A DNA stretch of 64,000 nucleotides from Eulemur rufifrons. Its lineage: Eukaryota > Chordata > Mammalia > Primates > Lemuridae. Positions 53,115-64,000 of this stretch are shown here, piece after piece. Location of the stretch: NCBI RefSeq assembly GCF_041146395.1, contig NC_090984.1, positions 87,307,114-87,371,113 on the forward strand. The letters run 5' to 3'. The number at the start of each line of letters is the position of its first letter. The stretch's first letter is position 1. Both the position numbers and the translations under genes were made by a program. The notes under the pieces were generated by a model, which searched no databases, had not been told where the DNA came from, and saw only the letters and a list, made by a program, of their open reading frames with translations.

Positions 53115-53467
53115 AGATCTTAGATCTTTTTTTTTTTTTGCCTTTTTTTTTTTTTTTTTTTTTTTGAGACAGAGTCTCACGCCCGGGTTAGATTGCAGTG
53201 GCGTCATCATAGCTCACTGCAGCCTCAAACTCCTGGGCTCAAGCGATCTTCCTGCCTCAGGCGGACAAGTAGGTGGTATTAAGGCATGCACCACTACACC
53301 AGGGTAATTTTTTCTATTTTTCGTAGAGATGGGATGGTGGTGGTGGTGGTCTTGTTCTTGCTCAGGCTGGTGTTTAACTCCTGGAACTCCTGAGCTCAAG
53401 CAATACTCCTGCCTTGACCTCCCAAAGTGCTAGGATTACAGCAGGCATGAGCCACCACTTCTGGCCA
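53115..53467 (-). mobile_element. Alu (single-linker type, degraded)
   Basis: Poly(T) of about 35 nt with one GCC interruption is followed by GAGACAGAGTCTCACGCCCG. There is a short internal deletion in the left monomer and a TGG microsatellite at 53335-53350 inside the right half. It ends at the GGCCAGAAGTGG box at 53467. Confidence 0.88.
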
Positions 53468-54554
53468 CTTGCCTTGGTTTTGATGGGTTTTTCAGAGTCA
53501 TCCATAATCTCCTTGCCTACAGCTTGGTAAAATGGGGCCTGGAGATAAGGAATATGCCTGGGGAGAAGAAAGACAGATCTGTTTTCTCCAGGTAGTTAGC
53601 TCACCATTACTGAGGGAATCAGACAGGAAATGTGACTGCAGTAGCACAATGTCTAAGCAGCTATGCATAGAAAACCACACAAGCACTCTATGGCTATGCA
53701 CAGTAATGAATAGTAAATCTTAAACGACCTAACAGTGGACAAATGAGTTTCTTTTTTTAAATGGGCATTTCACTTAATTTCACTTAATGGGTCATCACAT
53801 TGGGATGTTTCACATTCAGCAGTGACGAATGCTGAGGTGATATTCCTCAGGGTTGACTGGTGGTGGTCTGGAGTCAGGTTGGTTAAATTGCCTTTTGATT
53901 TTTTGGCGTATAGTTTTCTTGGAAAGGCTTCAGAAAGGATTTAAGACAACATGTGTATAAGTATTCTATAAAGTTAGATTTAATTTCACATGGGTTAATT
54001 GCTACACATTTTGTCAGTGGGGTTTAAATCCCAACTGTTTACACGATTCCTAGATTATGCTTCTAATGAAGTTACAGACTTTTCTGCAATTGATCTGTAA
54101 CGGTGAGGCAATCACTGGAGGCTTTCCAGCAGCAATGTGAATTATGTGTTTGGATGCCAACTAAGCAGAGTTGATGTATGACCCAAGCCTTAATTTTCCT
54201 CCCAGTGATCATTTCCCTTTCTATTTATCCATACATTGAATGTGAGGGTGGCAGTGCAATCAGACCTATGCAGTTTGGAAGTGCTCAAGCAAAACAAATG
54301 GAAAAATGTGAACTAAAGCTTCTCATGTGAACTGTTAAATGAGATCAGTGGGACCAAATTTGATCTTTACCCTTTAAACTCAATCTGCAAGTGCATGATC
54401 GAATTCAATGCTAAAACTAAGCCTTCACCTACCTATGCGACTCTGAAGACAGCAGTGGATGAGTTTCTTAAATGTATTGCTAACAGATTTAGCTTAGATA
54501 AAATAATTTTTGTATATTGTAGCTTTCATTGGGAACATCAACCTTTAATTATAA

Positions 54555-55110
54555 TAATCCTTTTTATTTTTTAAATTATTAGAGTTTTATTTGCAATTGA
54601 CAAATAATAAGTACATGTATTTATGGGGTACAATATGATGTTTTGATACATATAAACATTGTGAAATGATTAAACCAGGATAATTAGCATATCCATCATC
54701 TCAAATATTTGTCATTTCTTTGTGGTGCGAACATTTAAAATTCTCTTTTAGCTATTTCATAATATATATTATTATTACCTATAGTCACCTTGCTGCACAA
54801 TAGAATGCCAGAATGTATTCCACCTAACTGTGACTTTGTGCCCACTGACCAATGTCTCCTCTCATTTCTCCATCCACTCCATCCCCCCAACCCCAATCTC
54901 TGGCAACCACCATTCTACTCTCTACTTCTGTGAGTTCAACTTTTTTACATCCTATGTATAAATGAGATCATGTAGTATTTACTTTCTGTGTCTGACTTAG
55001 TTCACTTAACATAATGTCCTTTAAGTTCATCCATGTTGTTATTGTTTGTTTATTTTTAAAACTCAATAGTATTCTGTTGTGTATATATACCACATTTAAA
55101 AAATACATTC
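54555..55110 (-). mobile_element. L1 3' end fragment (L1MA/PB type)
   Basis: TTTGCAATTGACAAATAATAA, TTATGGGGTACAATATGATG, CTCTGGCAACCACCATTCTA and GTATATATACCACATTT are the antisense 3' region of a mid-age L1. It lies upstream of CCDC198. Confidence 0.85.
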
Positions 55111-57709
55111 CTGATAATCCTTTTTAAGACATCTTTAGAAAATCATTTTCCTTCCTCTCCTTACTCGCTTCTTAAAACAAGATTACATTTTAACTGTTAG
55201 TCTATAGATGTTTTTCTCGAGAATTCACACTGAAATTTAACCGTTAATATTCTCTTTCTGGCCCAAGCAGTCGCTCAGGATATAGGCCTAAATCAAATAA
55301 TGTGCATTTTTCTCCCAAGGCAAAAAGGCTGCTCTTACTGATGCCTACTAAGAACAAATCTTCAAGTTTCCCTTTTCTTTGAGAAATTTAAATTGCGGAC
55401 CCAGAGGTGGAGATGTGCGCTATTATTTTCCAGGCAGCATGAGACCAGGGTGGAGTGGGGCATGGTGAATTAGAGTGAAGCTTCAGCTAGTTTCATTGAG
55501 CTAAACACCAGTCTGGCCAGTGCTAGTGCCTGAGTTCCAGAAATCTCAATTTTCAGCTATGTGCTTTAAAATACATCAGCTCTGAGTCCACCCAAAATTA
55601 AGACGTCTCCCTGCTCTCGGCAAGTCTGTACTTTAATTTTTTTGTTTTTTTAAATAACATTGAGATGAATTTTAGAGGGCAGCAAATGAGGAGACCAGTC
55701 CAAAAGATTTCGCTATCCCTTCATTCCTTCTTTCTTCCTCTTTTTTCCCCATCAAATACAGTGCCAAGCAATGTCAAAATTCCACCCTTCCGGCTCTGGC
55801 CCTTTGCCTGGCAGTGGGATTATTCATTTGCCCAGGTGGCCCAGGGCCCTGGACCTGGCTCAGGTCACTTGGCAGTGCAGGGAGGACAGAGGGATTCCTG
55901 TTACCTGTGGCTGGGCTTCTGCAGGTGCAGTCAGATGACCACTCTGACCCCGTTTATTACTTCCCTCGAGGCACAGTTATATGTCCATGATGACATCCAG
56001 TCCTAACTCTGTGTCTCTTTTCGAACTCCATAGGACAAGTTTCTGCTTGTTTTCTTTTCATTTTTTAAACAGAATCAGAAAGCAAATTGGCGTGATTGCT
56101 AAACAAAGGGATAGAGGCAAAAGCTCCTAAAGATCTTAAACTGGCTTCCTTGCTACCAATTTGCAGCCTGGTGAAGGACACAGATCTTGGAGCATCTTAG
56201 CTTTAAAACAGTGGAATAATAAAACAATGAGCTCAGTCTGATTATCTCATCTCCTGAGAAGGGAGAAAAATGTAACAGAGAAGTGTCCAGGTATCTTAGG
56301 TTCTACTGGGGCGATTTTTCCCAAGGGCCTTCCATCATAATACCAACTTGGACCCGTACCCTCTCTGAAGTAGTTCCAAGCGCAGAGTGCAAAGCCTTGG
56401 CCAGCCGCCTGCCTTCTTTCTTACTGCCTTGTTCTGGGTCTCAGCATGCTCACAGGTATAGTGGCAGAAGCAAAACCAAGGGCTTAGGATTCTCTTTATT
56501 AGTGCAGTGTCGTCTTCCATGGGGCTTTTCCAGGGTTTGCTCAGTTATCCTGTGGAAGGTAGGTCCCTTGGTGCTGCCAGATGTTTTTTCAGACCTTCAT
56601 TCCTTCTAGATGTTTCCTGCTGTTACTGGTATGATGCCCTCTGCAGGATTTTACACTCAGACTTTGGACATCTCCGAGCAGAAAGGGACAGTTAATCTCT
56701 ATGTGATTATTTGCAGCCGAGGTGGCTCCAATGCTTAGGCTCTATATAACCAAGGTCTCTGGGGGTGTGTCCAGCTATCCTGCCTGGCGCTCCTGGTGGG
56801 GTGGAGGTGAGGAGGCTGCTATCTAGGGGAAGCTGGAGGCGGCCCACTGTGCCAGGCACTACCCGGGGCGTGTCTGAGCCAAATGACACACAGCACCGAC
56901 TGCTCTTCCTGGATCCAAAGCAGTGGGACAGAGCTCAGATCTCGGCAATGACACTGTTAGCTACCCTCTAATGAGCACTTCAGCAGCTTCCCATTGCCCT
57001 TAGGGTAACATCCAAACTCATTGACGTGATGTCTTGGTTTGGGTTCCCTTAGACAAAGCTCAGAGTGCAAATGGTTTGTTTGGGAGGCCATCCTGGGAGA
57101 CAGAGCCAGCAGGTGGGGAAGTGATTCGGGGGAATGAACAAGAGTTAGTAAAGGGGGTGTCATCTAGCTTCTTCCATCATGAGTGAGTAGAACTCAGTCC
57201 CGCTGTGGGATTCTAGGAACAATGTAGAATACACACTTCAGAAATATCCCCTCAACAGCATCCCAACTCCTGGCCTCACTGAGGGGAGGCTGAGAACTGC
57301 TGAGGGGGGTGGCCAGGGGGTCTGAGTTCTCTGTCATTTCCAGCCAGTCACACGCATGAGGTCAAGTTGGAGAAAGCCCTAAGGCAGAGAGATGTGAGTC
57401 CCTGCAGTGTGTCTGGAAATGGGAAAGGCCCAGGAGACCAGGCAGCTGGGAAGGCACCAACAGCACCTGCCCAGCTCGCTTGTACATCTTCCCACACGAG
57501 CGGGCCTCTGGCTGCTTCTCCAGCCTTAACCAAGGAAGAGGGTGTACACAAAGGAGATTTGTGTTTGGGGAGATGATATTTCCCTCAGGAGGAGTTAGGC
57601 GTCGTTATGTGGAGAAGCTGATACGTGGTAAGCAGGAAGGTCACCATCGCGGCGGACCAAGGGTGTTCACGGGGACAGCGGGTTAGTCAGCAGATCTCTA
57701 GGACGATAC

Positions 57710-57925
57710 CCATAGCTGCTGCTTGTGAGTGCTTAGTATGCACCGTGCGCTGTGCTAAAGGCTCTCCTGCGTTCCTCAGTCCATCTTCACAATAGCCTCG
57801 TGAACTAGAATACATTATTCTCTTTCTGCAGGTAAGGAAATAAGTTTCGGAGAAGTTAAGTGGCTTGTCTGAGGCCACATGCCTGTAAATGGTAAAGACA
57901 AGATGTAAACCCTGCTTTTCTGACT
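57710..57925 (-). repeat. MIR-family repeat in the upstream flank
   Basis: GTGCTTAGTATGCACCGTGC, CGGAGAAGTTAAGTGGCTTG and GATGTAAACCCTGC are antisense MIR-like sequence. Confidence 0.6.
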
Positions 57926-59884
57926 TTGCAGCCTGGCCTTTTTTTTTTTTAATTTTTTTTGTGGGAATGTATGATATTTTAATCTCAAACAATCCTCCTA
58001 CTTTTTCCATGCCACTAATTTGTTGAAGAGATTGTGGAATCAGTTGTCCCATGGAATGTCTTGTGGATTTGGGGGTCTGTCTGATTGGTTCCTCTTGATA
58101 TCATTTACCTTGTTTCTCCAGCCCCTGGATTTTCTGTAAACTGTGACTGGGCCCAAAGGCTTCTTAGATGCAGATTTAATTATTTAGTAACACCCCTTCC
58201 AGCTGGCGCTGTATGCATCATGCCGTGTCACATGGGGAGGCTGAACTCAGAAAATTGGTCAGTGGGGCAGGAGGTGACAGTGATCCCTCCACTGTAAGGC
58301 TGCACTTTCCCCCCTTACAGTCAGCAAGTAAGCTGTAGGGTAATACTTCCAAAGCCTGTGCTCTTAACCATAATGCAATAGAACTATCTGAGCACCAGCG
58401 TTTCAGATTAGATGTGGGTCATACGAAATCCTACTCCCATCCAGGTGCCCAGCCCAAACTGAGAGGATCTCAGACTTCAGACAGCCTTTCTTTTACAAGG
58501 AAGTGAAGAAAAGACAGGCTGGGTACGCCCCCTTCGCATTTCCCTAGACCTCGCCATGGTAGAGGCTTTCTGACCTTATCTGTCAGCTTTCATGTGGAGA
58601 TAACAATTGGGCTCTTGCTGGTTGCAGAGGGTGAGCAAGGAGGAGGCCAAGACAGGAGATGTTGGCATAGAGCTCATTACCTAAGGACACCAGCCCACGG
58701 CTCCCGCCTTCCTTCCTGCCCAGTGGTAGGCGCGGCCCCTCCTTTCCTGCGCTTACCCAGATTCATTCCAGATGCCGCTGGGCCCCTCTTTGTCTCTCAT
58801 GCCAGCTGCCGCCGCAGGTCCCAAACAAGCAAAGACACTGCCAGCTTCCACTTCCAATTATGTCAAATGGGCCTATTATGCAATCAGATTTGGTGGAGCC
58901 CCAAAATAGACCCCAAAGTACCAAGTGATTTAATGACTTTCCCACACACTCTGTTCTCATGAACCCTCTGTCTGGCCTGGTGAGCTGCTCTGCGTCATCC
59001 AGGTGTGTCGTGGGGTCTGGAGCTATGCAGGGACAGCCCAGGGCTAAATTACTGTCACTGCTCCCTGGGGGGCCCTAAGGCAGGCTCTTCCAGCAGTGCC
59101 TGTCATTGTCCCTGCACCATCACTACATGTCCTTGACATTTGGGGGTAGGGAAAAAGTTCATGGCCCCCCCCATTCCAAAAAGCAAGACGAGACCAATAA
59201 TAATAATTGTGGTTTGCCCTCAGGGCAAGTGCAGAGGATTGGAGCACATGAATGCTTGCTGGGCCAACCCACCTGGAAGAGACTTCGGATATCCCTCCCC
59301 TCCCATCCCCAAATCTTGCCAGGTCAGCAAGGGGCATATGAAAATACTTCTAAGACAGAAAAGTAGTTGCTGAGACTTTTGGTCAAATTTCTGGTCTTAT
59401 TTTGTTCCTGAAGGGCAGGCCAAGTTCTGCATAAACGAGACAAGTTGTAAAGAAATATTTTAAGGCTAAGTGAGAGTGCAGTGTGAATAGTGAAAAACTG
59501 GCATAGGCTGCCCCGTGGTCAGGGTAGCAGGGAAGATCCAGGAAGACTGCGTTGGTATTTGGAGGGAGGCAAGACCACGAAGTCAGACGCTGAGCCAAGG
59601 GAGTGGCAGCACAGACAAACGGTGGGGTTGGGATGTGGGGCGATCTAGAGACAGGCCTGGAGTGACAGAAAGAGTAGTCCCTATTTTTGGAGAACGTTTA
59701 GCTGTCATTTCTTTTCAAATGTTTTATAAAACTTCCAATCTTACAGGGGGCCGAATTCCTTCAAAGTGTATCCCTATTCAAAAACCTAACTTTTACCTTT
59801 GTGAATATCCATGATTACAGGGATTATCATCTGCTTTTGGTTATTTACAGTAATAATAACAAATAATATACCATGAGTTCCAAC

Positions 59885-60090
59885 TACAGAACTTTTAAAG
59901 TACATAACATGTGTTTAATTCCTACAAGAATGCAATGATGGCAGTTCTATCATTATCCCCATCTTAACAATAGGAAATAGAAGCCGAGAGAGATTAAATT
60001 ATTTGCTCAGAGTCACATGTATTCGCTAGGATATGAATTCCGGCACTCTGACTAGTCAAGAACCTTCACTCCATCTGTGCCTTATTGTGT
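59885..60090 (-). repeat. MIR-family repeat in the upstream flank
   Basis: CATTATCCCCATCTTAACAA and GCTCAGAGTCACATGTATTC are the antisense MIR core. Confidence 0.6.
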
Positions 60091-60536
60091 AGTATTAATA
60101 CGTCATAAATTCCTAAAGGGTGGTGATTACACCCTACTCTTATCTTTATACCATCTCTCACCTCACCCACCACATAATTAATGCAGCATCTTCCATATAA
60201 CAGGCTCTTGTAAATATTTATTGGAAGAAGAAATGTTTCACTCTTGCTTCCCCTCTCTTCTGCCCTGTACTTGGGGAAAGAACTCTGGGAAGAATGACAT
60301 ACAGAAAAAAAAAAAATCCTTAAATTCTCATTAAACTCCTAATGAGTTTTATTATAGGAACAAATAAAGAGCAGACAAGCAGTGACCACTTTGGTCTTGC
60401 AGCTGTTGATCTGTAATTGCCTTTATCAGCACGTATGTTGTAAAGACTCAAGTGAAGCCTTTTGAGTCCTTCCCTTTGAAGAAAATCTTCTTGGAAGCAG
60501 AAGCTGCATGTGAGCTGGAGTTATTGTACTGTGTTT

Positions 60537-60597
60537 TTCTTCTTTCTTTTCTTTTCTTTTCTCTTCTCTCTCTTTCTCTTTCTTTCTCTCTTTTAAC
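60537..60597. repeat. pyrimidine-rich tract (TTTC/TCTC)n
   Basis: About 60 nt with only C and T on the plus strand, made of TTTCT and CTCT units. Such tracts can adopt triplex structure, but no function is implied. Confidence 0.9.
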
Positions 60598-61104
60598 AAA
60601 CTTCCCACTTCATGGAAAATTGTTTCATGTTTTTGAACACCCATGATGAGCTGCCACAACAGAAGATGCATGAATCAATAGTGTTGCAGCTATGAAATTG
60701 AGTGAAAAACCTCCACATAACCAGAAAGACTATTAAACTCTGATTCATGATCCCTTCGTGTAAAGCAATACTTGGCTTAGCCCGATTCCAGTAGAACAAA
60801 AGAGCTCAGGACATCCCTTGGGATGGGGTTTGGCCCATGGAAAGTGAGGTCTTTTGCTTGGGAAGTTCTCATTTTGAGTCATTTGGGCCCTGACTTCCTC
60901 TGCGGAGGCCACAGCTGTTTCTTTTTGTTATTTTTCCTTCTCCAGGATAGCTCCGAGCAAGGTGACCAATATAGCATGGGGTAAAGGAATGAACCTGGGC
61001 ACCAAGAAGCCTGCATTCTAGTGCTAGATCTTTCTCCACCTAGTAATAACTCCTAATTTTTTCACATCTTGCCACATACGAGGCATTGTACCACATACTC
61101 TACA

Positions 61105-61505
61105 TGACCTAAATTAGAGGCAGTAGACTGAGTGATTGAGAGCTTGGACTCAGGAGCCAACTGTCTATTTTGAATCATGATTCTGTTACTTTCTAGCTGT
61201 TTAACTATGTGTCTCTGTCTCAGTTTCTGGATTGCAAAAAAGGAAATAAATGTTCTTACTTCATAGGGTTGTTATGAGGATAAAGTGAGTTAATATGTGT
61301 GAGCCACTTAGAAGAGTGACTGGCATGGTAGACATTTTTAAGTTCATTAATAACAGTAATAATAATAATAGAAATAAAGCCTCACAACTCCATTAAGTAG
61401 GCAGCTTTCACTTCTATTTCAAGAATGAGGAAATAGTAGTTCAAAGCAGTTTCTAAGCTACTAAAAGAGGGATTCTGGATTCAAAACCATGATCTTACCC
61501 ACAAC
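61105..61505 (+). repeat. MIR followed by an antisense MIR
   Basis: Positions 61105-61330 read MIR in sense (AGAGCTTGGACTCAGGAGCC, AGGGTTGTTATGAGGATAAAG). Positions 61380-61505 read antisense MIR-like sequence (CAAGAATGAGGAAATAGTAG). The junction is an AAT-rich stretch. Confidence 0.65.
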
Positions 61506-62034
61506 ATCTCCCTGGGCCACAGTTTCCTCAGCTATAAAATAAGGGGACAAGGTGGGCTCTGGGGTCCCTTTCAAACCCTGCAAACTGACTGCCTTCTATC
61601 CCTGCCCTCTCCATAGCATCTGCAATTTATCTCTTTCCAAGGGCTTTTCCACTTCCAACTTCAAATGTACTCAGATCTCCCTTAGTCTAAAAATTCTTCA
61701 TTGTCCTTTCTGTTTGTGCCAGCTTCAGTATTCCGCTCCTGTCTACAAAGCCCAAGTTATTGGTAAGGAGTCCACTCCCACTAACCTCCCATCATCTCCC
61801 TCTCTCTGCAGGGTTTTTCTCACCTCCACCACTCAGCTAGTGGTCCCCTCCTGAAGGTCAGTGGTGACTTCCTTCTACCCAAATCCATTTACCTTTTTTG
61901 AGTTTTTCTCTGACTCAGAAGAAGAACTCTGCAGTATGTAACATGTCAAAATGTAATGATCTGTAATAATCTGCCAGGTCCCTCTCCTCCAGAACCCCTC
62001 TACAGTTGGCAGGTCTCTTTCTCTCTCCCTCTCA

Positions 62035-62235
62035 AAAACATTCTTTTTGATGGCTATGCATTATTTCAGTATGGATGCACACAATTATTCCTCCCTATGG
62101 ATGGACACTGAGGTTGTTTTCAATTCTTTGTTTGCAACCAATGCAGCACTGAGCCTCCCTGAACACACTTCTTGTGCATAGGTATGAGTGTTTTTCTAGG
62201 GTAAATAACCAAGATGGATTTTCATCTTTTAGCTC
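62035..62235 (-). mobile_element. old L1 fragment
   Basis: GGATGGACACTGAGGTTGTTTTCAATTC and TTTCTAGGGTAAATA are antisense L1 ORF2-end/3' sequence, strongly diverged. Confidence 0.5.
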
Positions 62236-64000
62236 AGCCTCGCTCACATCCGAGACTAAGGCACGCTCCTAGGTAGGGAAGCTATTAGGAGATCTTACTT
62301 TAGTTTATGATTCACCAGGAGCTAATTTTGCTGGTGTGGTGCCCCATTTCTGACCATGGTAACTCATTTGTCTGAGCACCTGCTTTTGATTGTTCCTTTT
62401 CTGTCTAAGTGATTTACCCTGATTTTCCCCATGTCTGTGTCTCAGACCCTTGTATCCATACCTGTGAGATACCCAATACCTACCTGTTGGAGTCTCTGCC
62501 AATACTGCTCCTCTCTCCTCCCCCAGCACACTGATCTGGAGAGCCTCACCAGCTCTCGGCCCCTTGACTTGTGGGATGCTGATCCCACCTGTCCTTTTCC
62601 CTTACTCTAGTGTCCTGGTGTCATAGGTCCCATTAGAGTCCATGTCTCCCAGCTCCACCTGTGAGATTAGCTCCCTAAAATGACCCTCCGGCCCTATTGC
62701 AAAGTTCTGTCTGGACTCAGCCACTTCTTGGCCTGGTGGCTGCCTAAGCTCACACACTGTTATTGGGTTCCACATTGTCACACAGTACTGATTATCTTCC
62801 ATTTCTAACTATATCTGGATTTTTCCCTCATGAATAAAACTTCCTTTCTTTTTCTTTTCCCCATTCCTTGATGTTCTTGAAGGATGGGTCTTTGCCCTGC
62901 TGTTCTTCCTATGCTCTCCCTTCTCTGATATTCACCTACTCTTAACTTACCTTGACAGATTCAAGTACAGTTTATTTCTGAATCTGCATACCCTTCCCTG
63001 CACTCCATTACCGCATTTCCAGTTCTCTCCATAACATCTCCCTTTGGATGTTTCCTATTCATTTCAATATGTCTAAACCCAACAGAACCATCTGCTATCA
63101 TCCCACCCCATCTGTTCCCTTTCCAGCTTTCCCTATATCTGCAAATGATGACACATTTTCCCAATAACCCAGACTAGAAATCTTGGAATTATATCTGATT
63201 TATTTCTTTCTTCACCTCTTATATATAATCCATCACTGAAGCCTGCTGACTTTTTCTCCTTTAAAAATAATATAGTGGGTGACTTCTGGTTGCAAAGTGG
63301 ATTGCGTACATGCATTTATCTCTGCTCCTTTCTGAAACATAACTAAAGTGGTGGTAAAGGTGTGTTTTTAAAGGCAAAAATCTATGCAAGAAAGGGAGAG
63401 GAGAAAAGCACAAGTTGGAAAGTAGACAGATGAGCAATAATAGATTTAGCAAACCTGAAAAAGCTAAACTGTAAACTAAGAGCAAAAAGATCTTAGGAAC
63501 ATCTCAATTTTTATGTCTCTGAAGAACTCAATGGCCCAGAAATTGGAGCCACTGGGTGCATTAGAAGTGGGGGCAAAGGAAGAGCTAAAGAGAAGGATCA
63601 TTTGAAAGTCTTTTGTCAGCCAGTTCGAACCCTAGGTGCCCTTCCCCAATCCTTCCCACTCCAGAAAAAGACTAGAGGCTTATTCTCTGGAACAGAGGGT
63701 TTCTGACCTGGGATACCAGTAACTGTGGCAGGTAGGTGCTGTACTGAATATGGGGTGATCAATGAAAAGTTTATGTAGTGCATGTGAGACCTTTGGTTCT
63801 CTTTCTCTGTTAGCCCCCAGAGCTCAAGCTTCTCTGAGGTAGGAACTAGAGGATAGAAAATGTCTGGGAGCTCTGGCCAGCTCAAGAGAAAGACCTAGTG
63901 ATACTGACACCAGAGATTCCGCAGTGATATGGCCTGGCCACCTCATCTTCTACGGAGGCCTGCAATCAACAAGCCCCATTCACTTTTAAATGTGGGCAGA

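Larger units (their letters stand above)
55111..64000. other. far upstream flank, no gene recognised
   Basis: Somewhat GC-richer (56.2-59.3 kb) than the rest, with MIRs and an L1 scrap. TCTTGGTTTGGGTTCCCTTAG at about 57033 looks like an antisense LTR remnant. Sequence from 63270 to the end may be a diverged L1 5' region. SLC35F4, expected further upstream in human order, is not seen. Confidence 0.45.

Noticed and set aside
58594..58962. 122-codon open frame in the upstream flank, as a possible SLC35F4 exon
   Set aside because: The translation has no multi-helix transporter character and is not flanked by convincing splice sites.

Overview
The window is nuclear DNA of a strepsirrhine (lemur-type) primate. 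The evidence is a set of dimeric Alu elements carrying lemur/galago hallmarks (no 3' diagnostic bases of human AluS/Y, and in four of eight copies a duplicated A-rich linker), L1 elements of a non-simian 3'UTR type, and abundant MIR, L2, MER5A and MaLR-type LTR fossils. No bacterial, organellar or viral gene set is present. The species cannot be named from the sequence alone.

The window contains one recognisable protein-coding gene, CCDC198 (older name C14orf105, also called FAME), on the minus strand from the ATG at 50546 to the stop at 23026. All six coding exons were found by reading: 50546-50324, 48244-48162, 39471-39385, 37963-37865, 37122-36963 and 23261-23026. They join in frame to 888 nt, 295 codons plus stop, and all splice sites are GT-AG except the intron 3 donor, which reads GC. 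In human the order of genes is NAA30, CCDC198, SLC35F4. I see no exon of either neighbour, so the two flanks (1-23025 and 50547-64000) appear intergenic.

Layout. 1-23025: repeat-rich downstream flank with a solo ERV LTR inside a MIR (3366-4032), Alus, a rearranged L1 piece (10668-11640), an old antisense L1 split by two Alus (12961-16770), L2 and an MLT1 LTR. 23026-50546: CCDC198. Its 13.7 kb last intron holds an almost full-length L1 (23333-29869) with a 13-bp target duplication, an internal ORF2 deletion, a probable 3' transduction and a nested Alu. The L1 ends only 71 bp from the last exon's acceptor. The 8.7 kb intron 2 holds a plus-strand L1M fragment interrupted by two LTR-like insertions and a CTCF-type motif. 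50547-64000: upstream flank with few recognisable repeats (an L1 3' end at 54560, an Alu at 53130, MIRs).

I found no evidence for a previously undescribed multi-gene system. The most interesting items are the non-canonical GC donor in CCDC198, the short upstream ORF ending one base before its start codon, the L1 next to the terminal exon with its 3' transduction, and the composite L1 at 10.7-11.0 kb.
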